Assembly (NCBI RefSeq): GCF_001735805.1
Contig: NZ_CP017248.1
Location: 1,798,001 to 1,862,000, forward strand
Direction: 5' to 3'
From: Streptomyces fodineus
GTDB taxonomy: Bacteria > Actinomycetota > Actinomycetes > Streptomycetales > Streptomycetaceae
DNA length: 64,000 nt
This document shows positions 16,135 through 24,975 of this stretch, one piece after another; the first letter of the stretch is position 1, and every line of letters starts with the position of its first letter. Under the pieces are notes generated by a model, which had not been told where the DNA came from, did no database searches, and worked only from the letters and a program-made list of their open reading frames with translations. Position numbers and translations under genes: made by a program.

Positions 16135-17292
16135 ATGACCGCGAGTGTGCCATGGGCGATGCTGTGCGCTGTGACAGCTGATCTTCGCCGAGCCGATGCC
16201 GGAGATGGAGATGGAGATGGAGGCGGCGCTGGAGATGGAGCCGGAGCCGGGCGCGAGGGCGCCTCTCCGGTATCCGCTCCGCCGTCGCTCCCTGCCGAGC
16301 GCCCGCACCGGCCACGCCGCTCCCGGCTGCGGCGGTGGCTGCGGCGCGCCGCGCTGGGCTGTGCCGTCGTGCTCGTGACCGTCACGGCGGCCTCGTTCGT
16401 CTACAACGCCGTCACGGCCGGGCGTGCCGCACCACCGCGCGGGCTCAGGTACGTACAGGCCGCCGACATCCGCACGCGCTACCAGACCTGGGGTACGGCG
16501 GGCCCACCGGTCGTCCTGGTGCACGGTGCCTTCGAATCCGTGGACACCTGGTCGCGCCTTGCCCCGCTGCTCGCCCGCGACCACCGGGTGTATGCGCTCG
16601 ATCTGACGGGCGACGGATACAGCGAGCGTCACGGCCCGTACACCGTCGGCCATTTCACCCGGCAGCTGCTGGGCTTCCTGGACGCCATGCACCTCGGCGG
16701 ACCGGGCGAGCGCCCGCTGCTGGTGGGGCACTCCAGCGGAGCCGCCGTGGTCACCGAGGCGGCGTTGCGGTCCCCTGGCAGGCTGGGGGGTGTGATGCTC
16801 CTCGACGGCGACGCCCTCGACACGGGTGCCGGGCCGCCGCCCGCTCTCAAGTACGTGCTGATCGACCCGTACCGCACCAGCCTGCTGCGGCTCGGGCTCG
16901 GCATCGACGCGTTGATCCGCAGCGTGTACGACGCCCAGTGCGGGCCTGCCTGTCCGCGCCTGGACGCCGCCGGTCTGGATCAGTGGCGCCACCCGCTGCG
17001 GGTGCCGGGCGCGGAGAGCGCGCTCTGGAGCATGCTGGCCGCCGGGGTGCCGGGGCTGCCGGCGGACCAGGTGGCTCGGCTCGCCCGGGTGCGCCTGCCC
17101 AAGTCGGTGGTGTTCGGTGCCCAGGACGACGTGTTCACCCGGCAGACGCCCCAGGAGACCGCCCGGCGCATCGGCGCACCACCCGCGACGCTCATCCCGG
17201 GCGCCCGGCACCTGACGATGATCTCCAGCCCGGAGGCGGTCGCGACGGCCGTGGACAGACTTACGGCGGCATCGATCGCGGCATCTTCGTGA
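16135..17292 (+). CDS. Membrane-anchored alpha/beta hydrolase
   Basis: 385 residues if started at ATG 16135; GTG 16171 would give 373. The tail contains a Gly/Asp-rich repeat followed by a Pro/Arg stretch, then one membrane segment (AALGCAVVLVTVTAASFVYNAV). The hydrolase domain begins near residue 105: VVLVHGAFESVDTWSRL (oxyanion region), GHSSGA (nucleophile Ser), then VVFGAQDDVF (acid) and GARHLT (His). It is probably attached to the outer face of the membrane, with substrate unknown. It stands alone, convergent with the antiporter gene. Confidence 0.8.
   Translation: MTASVPWAMLCAVTADLRRADAGDGDGDGGGAGDGAGAGREGASPVSAPPSLPAERPHRPRRSRLRRWLRRAALGCAVVLVTVTAASFVYNAVTAGRAAPPRGLRYVQAADIRTRYQTWGTAGPPVVLVHGAFESVDTWSRLAPLLARDHRVYALDLTGDGYSERHGPYTVGHFTRQLLGFLDAMHLGGPGERPLLVGHSSGAAVVTEAALRSPGRLGGVMLLDGDALDTGAGPPPALKYVLIDPYRTSLLRLGLGIDALIRSVYDAQCGPACPRLDAAGLDQWRHPLRVPGAESALWSMLAAGVPGLPADQVARLARVRLPKSVVFGAQDDVFTRQTPQETARRIGAPPATLIPGARHLTMISSPEAVATAVDRLTAASIAASS
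16202..16246 (+). repeat. GGAGAT-type hexamer repeat inside the hydrolase gene
   Basis: Consecutive and near-consecutive copies of GGAGAT and GGAGCC/GGAGGC encode the run of Gly-Asp and Gly-Ala dipeptides near the hydrolase N-terminus (DGDGDGGGAGDGAGAG). Such a tract can gain or lose units without changing frame. It lies in a linker, so length change is probably tolerated. Confidence 0.6.
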
Positions 17293-17346
17293 CTCCGCCG
17301 TCGGGGTACTGCTCGCGCCGCACGTGGGTGAGACCGAGGCCGGCGG

Positions 17347-18933
17347 TCAGTCGCGGGGGCGGAGGCTGGCTTCTTCGAGGTCGAGTTCGTGCTGGATCCG
17401 GCGCCGGGTGGCGTTGCTGATCTTGTTCTCTTCGTAGAGGTGCTGGAGCTCGGCCGCCTCGATGGCGATGAGTGTCCGGCGAATCTCGCGGTAGGCGTCG
17501 GCGGGACGGGCGTCCGGGTCGCTGTAGTGGGCGTCTTCAACCTGGTGGATGCGCGCTTCCAGATGACGGCGGGCCTGTTTCAGCGCGGCCTCCGCGGCGG
17601 CACCCAGATCGGTGAGCTCATCCAGGTCGCCAAGCTGCTTGAGCTCTTCGAGAGCGGCGTGGGCGATGTGCCGGCGGGTCCGCGCCTCCTCGCGAGCGGT
17701 GTGTTCCGGTTCCAGAGCGATGCCGGAGCGGCGGACCACAGGGGCCAGGGTGAATCCCTGGAAGATGAGGGTGAGCGCGATGGTCCCGGTGGTGAGCGTG
17801 AGAATGAGCGCCCGGTGCGGCAGCGGCGCCCCTGAGTGGGTGAGCAGGGGGATGGAGAGGGCGGCGGCCAGCGGCATGACGCCCCGGGTGCCCGCCCAGG
17901 ACAGGACGGCCGGGACGCGCCAGGAGAGGCGGTTCTCGCCGATCCTGTGCCGGTGGTGGATCAGGGCGGACAGCGGGAAGATCCACAGCAGCCGGATCGC
18001 CAGCAGGGTGAAGGCGATCACCGGCACCCACAGCGGCCAGCCGTGCTCGTCGCGCGCGAGATGGCGGACGGCCGAGGGGAGCTCGAGGCCGATCAGGGCG
18101 AAGACGACGCTCTCCAGCAGGAAGGTCACGGTGTCGTAGACGGCGTGGACCTGGAGGCGGACGGGGGCGTTGCCGAGCTTGTGGCCGGTGCTGCCGAGGA
18201 CGACCCCGGCCACGATGACGGCGGTCACGCCGGAGGTCCGCGACTGCTCCGCGATGACGTAGGAGGCGTATGGAGTGACCAATGCGATGACGGTCTCCAG
18301 CATGGGGTCGTCGGTCCGTCTGCGGATCAGGGTCACCACCGTCGCGACCGCCGCACCCATGAGGGCTCCGCCGCCTGCGAGGATCAGGAACTGCAGGGCG
18401 GTCCCGGGCACGCTGATGGCGCTGCCGGTGACCGCGGTGACCACGGCGACCTTGTACAGGACCAGCGACGTGGCGTCGTTGAACAGGCTTTCCGCCTGCA
18501 CCAGGGCCTGCACGCGCGGTGGGAGAGACAGCCGTCGGCCGAGCGCGGTGACGGCCACGGGGTCGGTGCTGGCCAGGACGGAGCCGAGGATGAGCGCGGT
18601 CGCGGCGGTGAGCGGAGTGATCGCGGCGGCCACGTACGCGACGACGATGGCCGAGGCGAGGACCAGACCGAACACCAATCCGCTCACAGGTCTCCACACG
18701 GCGCGCAGGTCGCGGACGGAGATTTCCCCGGCCGAGGCGTAGAGCAGCGGAGGCAGCACCAGCACGTTGATCACTTGAGGCGGCAGACGAACCTCGGGAA
18801 CCCAGGGCATCAGCCCCACGGCCAGACCGGCGATCACGAGGAGTGACGGAGCGGGCAGACTCCAGCGCCGGGCACCGGTCGCCACGGCTGTGGCCAGGAC
18901 CACGAGCAGGAGGACAACGGTCAGGCCGGTCAT
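17347..18933 (-). CDS. Na+/H+ antiporter, CPA1 family
   Basis: 528 residues, ATG at 18933. Residues 1-410 form the Na_H_exchanger domain with about 12 hydrophobic segments. Signature regions are clear: PPLLYASAGEI, LASTDPVAVTAL and AESLFNDATSLVLYK, the ion-binding ND/SND helix. The C-terminal 110 residues are soluble, charged and helical, as in bacterial NhaP/Nhe-type proteins. It exchanges Na+ (or K+) for H+ at the membrane. The start is preceded by two direct GTTAC copies 10 bp apart and an inverted GTAAC. It lies 155 bp downstream of the PucR-like gene on the same strand. Confidence 0.92.
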   Translation of the reverse strand: MTGLTVVLLLVVLATAVATGARRWSLPAPSLLVIAGLAVGLMPWVPEVRLPPQVINVLVLPPLLYASAGEISVRDLRAVWRPVSGLVFGLVLASAIVVAYVAAAITPLTAATALILGSVLASTDPVAVTALGRRLSLPPRVQALVQAESLFNDATSLVLYKVAVVTAVTGSAISVPGTALQFLILAGGGALMGAAVATVVTLIRRRTDDPMLETVIALVTPYASYVIAEQSRTSGVTAVIVAGVVLGSTGHKLGNAPVRLQVHAVYDTVTFLLESVVFALIGLELPSAVRHLARDEHGWPLWVPVIAFTLLAIRLLWIFPLSALIHHRHRIGENRLSWRVPAVLSWAGTRGVMPLAAALSIPLLTHSGAPLPHRALILTLTTGTIALTLIFQGFTLAPVVRRSGIALEPEHTAREEARTRRHIAHAALEELKQLGDLDELTDLGAAAEAALKQARRHLEARIHQVEDAHYSDPDARPADAYREIRRTLIAIEAAELQHLYEENKISNATRRRIQHELDLEEASLRPRD

Positions 18934-18949
18934 GGCGCGTCCCCGGTGG

Positions 18950-18996
18950 GTTACGGTTTGTTACCCCCCTCTGACCAGGTGCTTTATCAACGTAAC
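18950..18996. repeat. GTTAC repeats upstream of the antiporter gene
   Basis: GTTAC occurs at 18950-18954 and 18960-18964, one DNA turn apart, and an inverted GTAAC at 18992-18996. The set lies 17-63 bp before the antiporter start. This is compatible with a multi-half-site operator but the units are short. Confidence 0.25.
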
Positions 18997-19088
18997 CGAC
19001 ATCGGACGGTGACGCAGCCGACGCGTTCCCGCCCTGAGCGGAAGCGCCGTTGCGCCGATCGCTGACGCCGGATCCGAGCCTGGAGGTG

Positions 19089-20249
19089 TTACCGGCAGGC
19101 CCGGCCGGCGAGCCGGTGCAGGGCCAGCGCGGCACCGAAGAGTTGGACGCCGCGGGCGGTGTGCGGGTCGATGCCGGTCAACTCGGTCACACGAGCCAGG
19201 CGGTTGTCGACCGTGTTGGGGTGCACGTCAAGTGCCTGAGCCGTACGGCGCCGGTCGAAGTCGCAGTCGAGAAAGGCGGCCACGGTCGCGGTCAGGCCGG
19301 GTCGGCGGTCCAGCGGTTCCAGCAGGGCACCCAGTTCGGTCGCGCTGTCCGCGGCTCCCGACAGGTGGTAGTCGAGCAGCACGTCCCGCAACCGGTACAG
19401 GCCGGGCTTGTCCGCGACGGCTGCGATGCGGCGTGCTCGTTCGGCCGCTGCGGGGACCTCCTCGGGAGTATCCGCAGTCGCGGCACCCACGATCGGCGCT
19501 GTCGGAACACGGGAGGAGAGCCGCCCGGCTACGGCGTCCAGTGCGGTCCGGGAGGGCAACAGCAGGCAGCCGCCGCGTTCGTCCGGCAGGCTGAGAACGC
19601 GGCCCTGGGCCAGAGGGGCGAGCCGGGCGAGCGTCCGACGCAGCAGTCTGCGTGCGGCCAGCGGTGTCCGGGGTTCGGGGGCCCGCACACTGAGCACGAG
19701 GTAACCGGATTCCAGGGACAGCCCGTAACGGGCGGCGACCTCTTCGGGCTCGTCACCACGGATGAGTGCCCGGGCCAGCTGCCGTGCCGCCCCCTGCTGG
19801 TCGGCGAGGCACGCGAGGTACGCCTCCGTGATGTTCTCGACGGTGGCCTGGAGCGCGGTGAGCTGCATCCGGGTCAAGGACTGCAGTGCCGCCTCCTCGC
19901 CCGGACGGGCCGACTCGCTCAGCGCGTCCAGCAGCACCTCGGCACCGACGTGGTACCCCCTGAGCAACTGCACCAGGGGAAGGCCTTCCTCGGCGCGCTG
20001 GGCGGCGCGTTCCCGCAGCACCGCGTTGCCGGTGTCCGGCAGGCCTTGCGCATGGCGGAGGAATCCACGTATCGCGTGGCGGGCGGTCGCCGCGATCTCC
20101 ACATCCCGCATCTCGCCGGGCAGGAGATCGAAGCCGGGCACCTCGGTTCGCTGACGTTCCACGACGGCCCTGGCCAGCTGGTTGACCCGCGGTTCGAGGC
20201 GTGCGGCCAGGCGCATCGCGCCGTCTCGCGCAGCGTCTGGTTGTGACAT
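19089..20249 (-). CDS. PucR/CdaR-family transcriptional regulator
   Basis: 386 residues from ATG 20249. The C-terminal PucR HTH_30 is clear: VAAFLDCDFDRRRTAQALDVHPNTVDNRLARV, followed by GVQLFGAALALHRL. The middle is a CdaR/GGDEF-like domain (SGYLVLSVRAPEP, DERGGCLLLPS), and the N-terminal part is helical (LPLVQLLRGYHVGAEVLL). Family members activate purine, amino acid or secondary-metabolite genes. The start codon lies inside a perfect 18-bp palindrome, and the gene is divergent from the MBL-fold enzyme gene, which is its likely target. The open frame beyond 20249 is antisense to that gene and is not coding. Confidence 0.9.
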   Translation of the reverse strand: MSQPDAARDGAMRLAARLEPRVNQLARAVVERQRTEVPGFDLLPGEMRDVEIAATARHAIRGFLRHAQGLPDTGNAVLRERAAQRAEEGLPLVQLLRGYHVGAEVLLDALSESARPGEEAALQSLTRMQLTALQATVENITEAYLACLADQQGAARQLARALIRGDEPEEVAARYGLSLESGYLVLSVRAPEPRTPLAARRLLRRTLARLAPLAQGRVLSLPDERGGCLLLPSRTALDAVAGRLSSRVPTAPIVGAATADTPEEVPAAAERARRIAAVADKPGLYRLRDVLLDYHLSGAADSATELGALLEPLDRRPGLTATVAAFLDCDFDRRRTAQALDVHPNTVDNRLARVTELTGIDPHTARGVQLFGAALALHRLAGRACR

Positions 20250-20257
20250 GTCACAAC
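20240..20257. promoter_or_regulatory. 18-bp perfect palindrome over the PucR-like start codon
   Basis: GTTGTGACATGTCACAAC reads the same on both strands and contains the ATG of the PucR-like gene (20247-20249 on the minus strand). It lies 59 bp before the ATG of the divergent alkylsulfatase-like gene. A dimer bound here would block translation-start DNA of one gene and sit in the promoter of the other. Autoregulation is the simplest reading. Confidence 0.6.
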
Positions 20258-20315
20258 TGTAGGCAGCTGTCGGTGGCCTCGCGGCCGATTGCTCCGAGCA
20301 CTGGTTCACGGTGGC

Positions 20316-21581
20316 ATGGGCACCATGAGCTTCTCCCTCACCGACTACGCGGACCGGGTCTGGCACGGCGCCGTCGACGACAGCATCGTCCATGCCGGGC
20401 GGGCGGGCTCCGGCGTCATCGAGGTGGTCGACGGCGTCGGCTGGTACCCCGGCTTCGGCAATGTCATCACCTTCCGCACGGACGGCGAGGTCATCCTGTT
20501 CGACACCGGCAACCCGCTGGCCGCCGGCGACCTCCACCAGGCCGTCCGTGCCTGGAGCCGGCTCCCGGTGACCACCGCCGTCTTCTCGCACGGTCACATC
20601 GACCATGTCTTCGGGATGGGTCCCTTCGATGCGGAGAACGCGCCGCGCCCGACCGTGCTCGCCCACGAACGGGTCGGGGAAAGGTTCGACCGCTACCTGC
20701 TGACGGGCGGTTACAACACGGTCGTCAACCAACGGCAGTTCCAGGCACCGGTTCTGACCTGGCCGACTCAGTACCGCAGGCCCGACCTGACGTACCGGGA
20801 GGCGCTCACCCTGACGCGCGGTGAGCTGACCTTCGAACTCTTCCACGTCCGGGGCGAGACCGACGACGCGACCGTCGCCTGGATCCCCGAACACCGCATC
20901 CTGTGCCCCGGCGACATGTTCATCTGGGTGACCCCCAACTGCGGCAACCCGCAGAAGGTGCAGCGCTACCCACGGGAGTGGGCGCTCGCGCTGCGCCGTA
21001 TGGCGGCTCTGGGCGCGGAGATCATGCTGCCCTCGCACGGGGCACCGGTGTTCGGCGCCGACCGGATCCACCTGGCACTCACCGAGACCGCGGAATGGCT
21101 GGAGAGTCTGGTCCGGCAAACGCTGGACGGACTCAACTCCGGTGCCCGGCTGGACGATCTGGTCCACTCCGTACGTCCGCCCGCCCATCTGGCCGACCGC
21201 GTGTACCTGCAAGCCAAGTACGACGAACCCGAGTTCATCGTGCGCAACCTGTGGCGGCGCTATGCCGGGTGGTACGACGGCAACCCCGCGCACCTCAAAC
21301 CGGCTCCCGAGAGCCGGCTCGCCACCGCGCTGGCGGACCTCGCGGGCGGTGCGGCAGCCTTGTCGGATGCCGCCCGGCGTTACGCCGACGCGGGCGAACT
21401 GAGGGTCGCCGGCCACCTCGCGGAGTTCGCCGTACAGGCCGCCCCGGACGACGCCACGGTGCACGCCGCACGCGCCGACATCAACCAGGCACGTGCCGAG
21501 TCCGAGTCCTCCCTGATGGCCCAGGGCATCTTCACCTGGGCCGCGGCCGAGTCACGAGAACGGTGCGACGGCAAACCCTGA
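20316..21581 (+). CDS. MBL-fold alkyl/aryl sulfatase-like hydrolase
   Basis: 421 residues from ATG 20316 (ATG 20325 is possible). The metallo-beta-lactamase site HGHIDH is at residues 92-97, with later CPGDMFIWVTPNCGNP and PSHGAP positions expected for the remaining ligands. The C-terminal half has the helical segments of linear alkylsulfatases (LAGGAAALSDAARRYADAGELRVAGHLAEFAVQAAPDD). SdsA/BDS1-type enzymes hydrolyse alkyl sulfates; this one is shorter than typical ones at about 630 residues, so the substrate is uncertain. No signal peptide. It is divergent from a PucR-type regulator through the palindrome at 20240-20257. Confidence 0.8.
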   Translation: MGTMSFSLTDYADRVWHGAVDDSIVHAGRAGSGVIEVVDGVGWYPGFGNVITFRTDGEVILFDTGNPLAAGDLHQAVRAWSRLPVTTAVFSHGHIDHVFGMGPFDAENAPRPTVLAHERVGERFDRYLLTGGYNTVVNQRQFQAPVLTWPTQYRRPDLTYREALTLTRGELTFELFHVRGETDDATVAWIPEHRILCPGDMFIWVTPNCGNPQKVQRYPREWALALRRMAALGAEIMLPSHGAPVFGADRIHLALTETAEWLESLVRQTLDGLNSGARLDDLVHSVRPPAHLADRVYLQAKYDEPEFIVRNLWRRYAGWYDGNPAHLKPAPESRLATALADLAGGAAALSDAARRYADAGELRVAGHLAEFAVQAAPDDATVHAARADINQARAESESSLMAQGIFTWAAAESRERCDGKP

Positions 21582-21815
21582 CCCGTGCATCGCCGACGAC
21601 AGGCTGACGTCCCCCGCACCACCGCCGCCGGGGCCGGGGCGTACCAGAACTGTAGGGGAGAACGCCCGGGCGGACGCCGCCTTGGAGCGGTCACCGGTTC
21701 GCCTTCGACGGACACGTTCGACCGTTGTGCGGCCACTTAGCGACATCCTGCCGCAGAGCCGTTGGTGTTCCGCTGAGATGACCGTTCTCATCGTGAGCCC
21801 GGGGCGAGGACGAAA

Positions 21816-24125
21816 ATGAGTGGCTTGGCCGAAGCGGTTCCACCCGATCCCGCCGGCTTGGGACAGCAGATGTGCCGGTGCGGCGCCGAGAGCCGGACAC
21901 GTACACCGGGAGCAGAGGAGAAGTTCCGCGGCCTGCTGGAGGCGGCGCCGGACGCGATGGTCATCGTCGACGACGCCGGAGCGATCCGGCTCGTCAACGC
22001 CCAGACCGAAGCACTCTTCGGCTACCGCCGCGAAGAACTCCTCGGCCGCCCCGTCGAACTCCTCGTCCCCGGCCGCTTCCGCACCCACCACACCGAACAC
22101 CGCAACGCCTACGCCCACAACCAACAGGTCCGCCCCATGGGCGCCGGACTCGAACTGTACGGACTACGCAAAGACGGCACCGAGTTCCCCGTCGAGATCA
22201 GCCTCAGCCCCCTCGAAACCGCCGACGGCCTCCTCGTCTCCGCCGCCGTACGCGACGTCAGCGAACGCAAAGCCGCCGAGGAAAGGTTCCGCGGCCTGCT
22301 GGAGGCGGCGCCGGACGCGATGGTCATCGTCGACGACGCCGGAGCGATCCGGCTCGTCAACGCCCAGACCGAAGCACTCTTCGGCTACCGCCGCGAAGAA
22401 CTCCTCGGCCGCCCCGTCGAACTCCTCGTCCCCGGCCGCTTCCGCACCCACCACACCGAACACCGCAACGCCTACGCCCACAACCAACAGGTCCGCCCCA
22501 TGGGCGCCGGACTCGAACTGTACGGACTACGCAAAGACGGCACCGAGTTCCCCGTCGAGATCAGCCTCAGCCCCCTCGAAACCGCCGACGGCCTCCTCGT
22601 CTCCGCCGCCGTACGCGACGTCAGCGAACGCAAAGCCGCCGAAGAGCGCATCAACGAGCTCGCCGCGCTCGTGGAGTCCTCGCAGGACGCCATCCTCGCC
22701 AAGACCCTTGACGGTCACATCACCTACTGGAACGCCGCGGCCCAGCGGCTGTACGGGTTCGCGGCGTCCGAGGTGCTGGGGCGGCACGTGTCCGTTCTGG
22801 CACCGCCCGAGCGGGACCACGAGGTCATCGCACTCCTGGAACGGTTGCGCGAGGGCGAGAAGGTCGAGCACTTCGAGACACTGCGCGTCACCAAAGCCGG
22901 CACGCTGCTGGACGTGGACGTGACCTTGTGGCCGACCCGTGCGCACAACGGGGCGATCGTCGGGGCCTGCGCGATCGTCCGGGACATCAGCGACCGGAAA
23001 CGTGCCGAGGCGGAGTTGACGGAGTTGTACGAGCAGCAGCGGCACATCGCCCTCACGCTGCAGCGCAGTCTGATGGGCACCCCGCCCGCCATCCCGGGCC
23101 TCACCACCGCCAGCCGCTACCGGCCGGCGACACAGGGCGCCGGAGTCGGTGGTGACTGGTTCGACCTGATCCCGCTGGGCGCCGGCCGGGTCGGTGTGCT
23201 GATCGGCGATGTGATGGGCCGGGGACTGGAGGCCGCAGCCGTCATGGGCCAACTCCGTTCCGCCGCACACGCATTGGCGAAGACCGGGTTGCAGCCCCGG
23301 CAGCTGATGCAGGCCATGGAAGCCGTGGTCGCCGACCTCGACGTCCCCGACCAACTGGTCACCTGCTGCTATCTGACCATCGCCGCCGACGCGGGCGAGG
23401 TGACCATATGCTCGGCCGGGCACTTGCCGGTTCTTGTCACCGTTCCCGGTGAAAGCACCCAGACGCTTCCCGCGCCGGTGAACGCGCCCCTCGGCGTCGG
23501 CGGCGTGATCTACGAACAGTGCTGCACGACGATTGCCCGCGGCGCCATCCTCGTGCTCTACACGGACGGTCTGATCGAGACCCCGGGCACCGACATCGAG
23601 GACCAGCTCATCCAGTTGCTGGCCACCCTGGACAAGCTCGCGACCACGGCTCCCGACCTGGAAACCGCCGCCGACCACGTCCTGTCGACCATGCTCCCGG
23701 ACGCCGACGGCCACGACGACGTCACGCTCCTGCTGACCCGGTTGCCCGAGGCTCCGCTGGCCACGGCCGCGATGGACCTGCCCTCGGTGCCGGAGTCCGT
23801 TCCGGCGGGCCGCGACTTCCTCGACAAGACGCTCAGTGCCTGGGGCTGCACGAACCGCACGGACAACGCACGCCTCCTGCTCTCCGAGATCCTCACCAAC
23901 TCCGTCCAGCACGCGGAGGGCCCGATCACCCTGCACCTGTGCCGCACGGACACCGACCTCACCGTGGAGATCAGCGACCGCAGCCCCCACCTGCCCCAGC
24001 CGCGTGTCGCGGCCGAGGACGACGAGTGCGGCCGCGGCCTGCTCCTCGTCCGCGCCCTTGCCGACGCCTGGGGCGTCCGGCCCACGGACGAGGGCAAGAC
24101 GACCTGGTTCGGCCTCAAGCTGTGA
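21816..24125 (+). CDS. PAS-PAS-PAS-SpoIIE phosphatase-HATPase regulator
   Basis: 769 residues from ATG 21816, with GAGGA 6 nt upstream. Three PAS domains: residues about 36-155, about 157-276 and about 283-395. The first two are encoded by identical 357-bp DNA. Then come a SpoIIE PP2C domain (GVGGDWFDLIPL, IGDVMGRGLEAA, LVLYTDGLIETP, GHDDVTLLLTR) and a C-terminal HATPase (LLLSEILTNSVQH, ECGRGLLLV). No membrane segment, so it senses cytoplasmic signals or redox. It should act in partner-switching control of a sigma factor, but none is adjacent. It ends 46 bp from a convergent SDR gene across a hairpin. Confidence 0.92.
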   Translation: MSGLAEAVPPDPAGLGQQMCRCGAESRTRTPGAEEKFRGLLEAAPDAMVIVDDAGAIRLVNAQTEALFGYRREELLGRPVELLVPGRFRTHHTEHRNAYAHNQQVRPMGAGLELYGLRKDGTEFPVEISLSPLETADGLLVSAAVRDVSERKAAEERFRGLLEAAPDAMVIVDDAGAIRLVNAQTEALFGYRREELLGRPVELLVPGRFRTHHTEHRNAYAHNQQVRPMGAGLELYGLRKDGTEFPVEISLSPLETADGLLVSAAVRDVSERKAAEERINELAALVESSQDAILAKTLDGHITYWNAAAQRLYGFAASEVLGRHVSVLAPPERDHEVIALLERLREGEKVEHFETLRVTKAGTLLDVDVTLWPTRAHNGAIVGACAIVRDISDRKRAEAELTELYEQQRHIALTLQRSLMGTPPAIPGLTTASRYRPATQGAGVGGDWFDLIPLGAGRVGVLIGDVMGRGLEAAAVMGQLRSAAHALAKTGLQPRQLMQAMEAVVADLDVPDQLVTCCYLTIAADAGEVTICSAGHLPVLVTVPGESTQTLPAPVNAPLGVGGVIYEQCCTTIARGAILVLYTDGLIETPGTDIEDQLIQLLATLDKLATTAPDLETAADHVLSTMLPDADGHDDVTLLLTRLPEAPLATAAMDLPSVPESVPAGRDFLDKTLSAWGCTNRTDNARLLLSEILTNSVQHAEGPITLHLCRTDTDLTVEISDRSPHLPQPRVAAEDDECGRGLLLVRALADAWGVRPTDEGKTTWFGLKL
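21923..22279 (+). repeat. PAS-coding unit, copy 1 of a perfect tandem duplication
   Basis: This 357-bp segment is identical, by base-by-base reading, to 22286-22642. The period is 363 bp (121 codons), so the copies are in frame and each encodes one PAS domain. The break points lie in the GCCGCCGA linker codons. Confidence 0.95.
22286..22642 (+). repeat. PAS-coding unit, copy 2 of a perfect tandem duplication
   Basis: Second copy of 21923-22279. No mismatch was seen, even at third codon positions, so the duplication is recent or kept identical by gene conversion. A RecA-dependent loss of one copy would leave an in-frame two-PAS protein. Confidence 0.95.
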
Positions 24126-24134
24126 GCTTGGCGT

Positions 24135-24163
24135 CCAACGGCCGGTCATGGAGCGGCCGTTGG
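24135..24163. terminator. Bidirectional hairpin terminator
   Basis: CCAACGGCCG (24135-24144) and CGGCCGTTGG (24154-24163) form a perfect 10-bp stem with a 9-nt loop between the stops of the SpoIIE gene and the convergent SDR gene. Confidence 0.7.
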
Positions 24164-24171
24164 GTCGACGG

Positions 24172-24975
24172 TCAGTGTTCCTGGGCCGTGGGGCGGACCA
24201 TGATCTCGTTGACTGCGACATGCGGCGGCTGAGTGATCATGAAGGTGATGGCCCGGGCGATGTCTTCGGCATCCAGCCAGGCGTTCTGCGGCAGGCCACG
24301 GGCGGCAGCGGCCCCGGGGCCGGCCGCCATCTCTGTCATCGTCATACCCGGCTCGATCAGCCCCACCCGGATACCCCTTCCCGTCACCTCCTGCCGCAGG
24401 GCCTCGCTGAACGCGCCCACCGCGTGCTTGGTCGCCGAATAGACACCGTTGTTCCTGCGCACCACCCGGCCCCCGACCGAGCTGACGTTCACAAGATCAG
24501 CGACCCCACGCGGGCCGTTCGCCGCCGCGCGGAGCAGGTGGGGCAACGCTGCCTGCGACAGGTGCAGGACAGCGTTGAAGTTGAGATCGACCATCCGCTC
24601 CCACTCCGCGGGGTCGCCCTCCCCGATGGTGCCCATGGCTACGTAACCGGCGTTGTTCACGAGCACGTCCAACCGCGTGAAGCAGTCCACGGCGTCCTCG
24701 ATCGCCCGACGTGCCTGCGCCGCGTCTCCAAGGTCAGCGGTGAGTACCCTGCACGAGCCACCCCGCTCACGGATCACTGTGGCCAGGTCCTCCAGCCGCC
24801 CCGTACGGCGGGCGACCACTGCCACGGCGGCGCCCTGCCGCGCCAGCGACAGGGCGGTGGCCGCACCGATGCCGCTGGACGCACCCGTCACCAGCGCCGC
24901 ACACCCCGCCAATGGCGCATCGCCATCGGCGACGCCGGCCCCTGCCGCCGTAACGCCCTGATCAGCCGCTTCCAC
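24172..24975 (-). CDS. SDR-family oxidoreductase
   Basis: 267 residues. Classical short-chain dehydrogenase: TGASSGIG at 30-37 (cofactor loop), DLGD at 81-84, NNAG at 107-110, catalytic VSS near 164-166, Tyr179 and Lys183 (YSATK). After the glycine motif the VVARR sequence suggests NADP(H). Typical substrates are sugars, alcohols or ketones, but specificity cannot be read from sequence. It is divergent from the L,D-transpeptidase gene; the 228-bp gap between them holds no structure I could assign. Confidence 0.9.
   Translation of the reverse strand: MEAADQGVTAAGAGVADGDAPLAGCAALVTGASSGIGAATALSLARQGAAVAVVARRTGRLEDLATVIRERGGSCRVLTADLGDAAQARRAIEDAVDCFTRLDVLVNNAGYVAMGTIGEGDPAEWERMVDLNFNAVLHLSQAALPHLLRAAANGPRGVADLVNVSSVGGRVVRRNNGVYSATKHAVGAFSEALRQEVTGRGIRVGLIEPGMTMTEMAAGPGAAAARGLPQNAWLDAEDIARAITFMITQPPHVAVNEIMVRPTAQEH

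Noticed and set aside
16202..16246. CRISPR-like or minisatellite array
   Set aside because: The units are hexamers inside a coding linker, with no spacers and no cas genes anywhere in the window.
20250..21464. N-terminal half of a 791-codon minus-strand frame
   Set aside because: Only the part below 20249 is the PucR-like protein. The rest is antisense to the MBL-fold gene, which has clear catalytic motifs.
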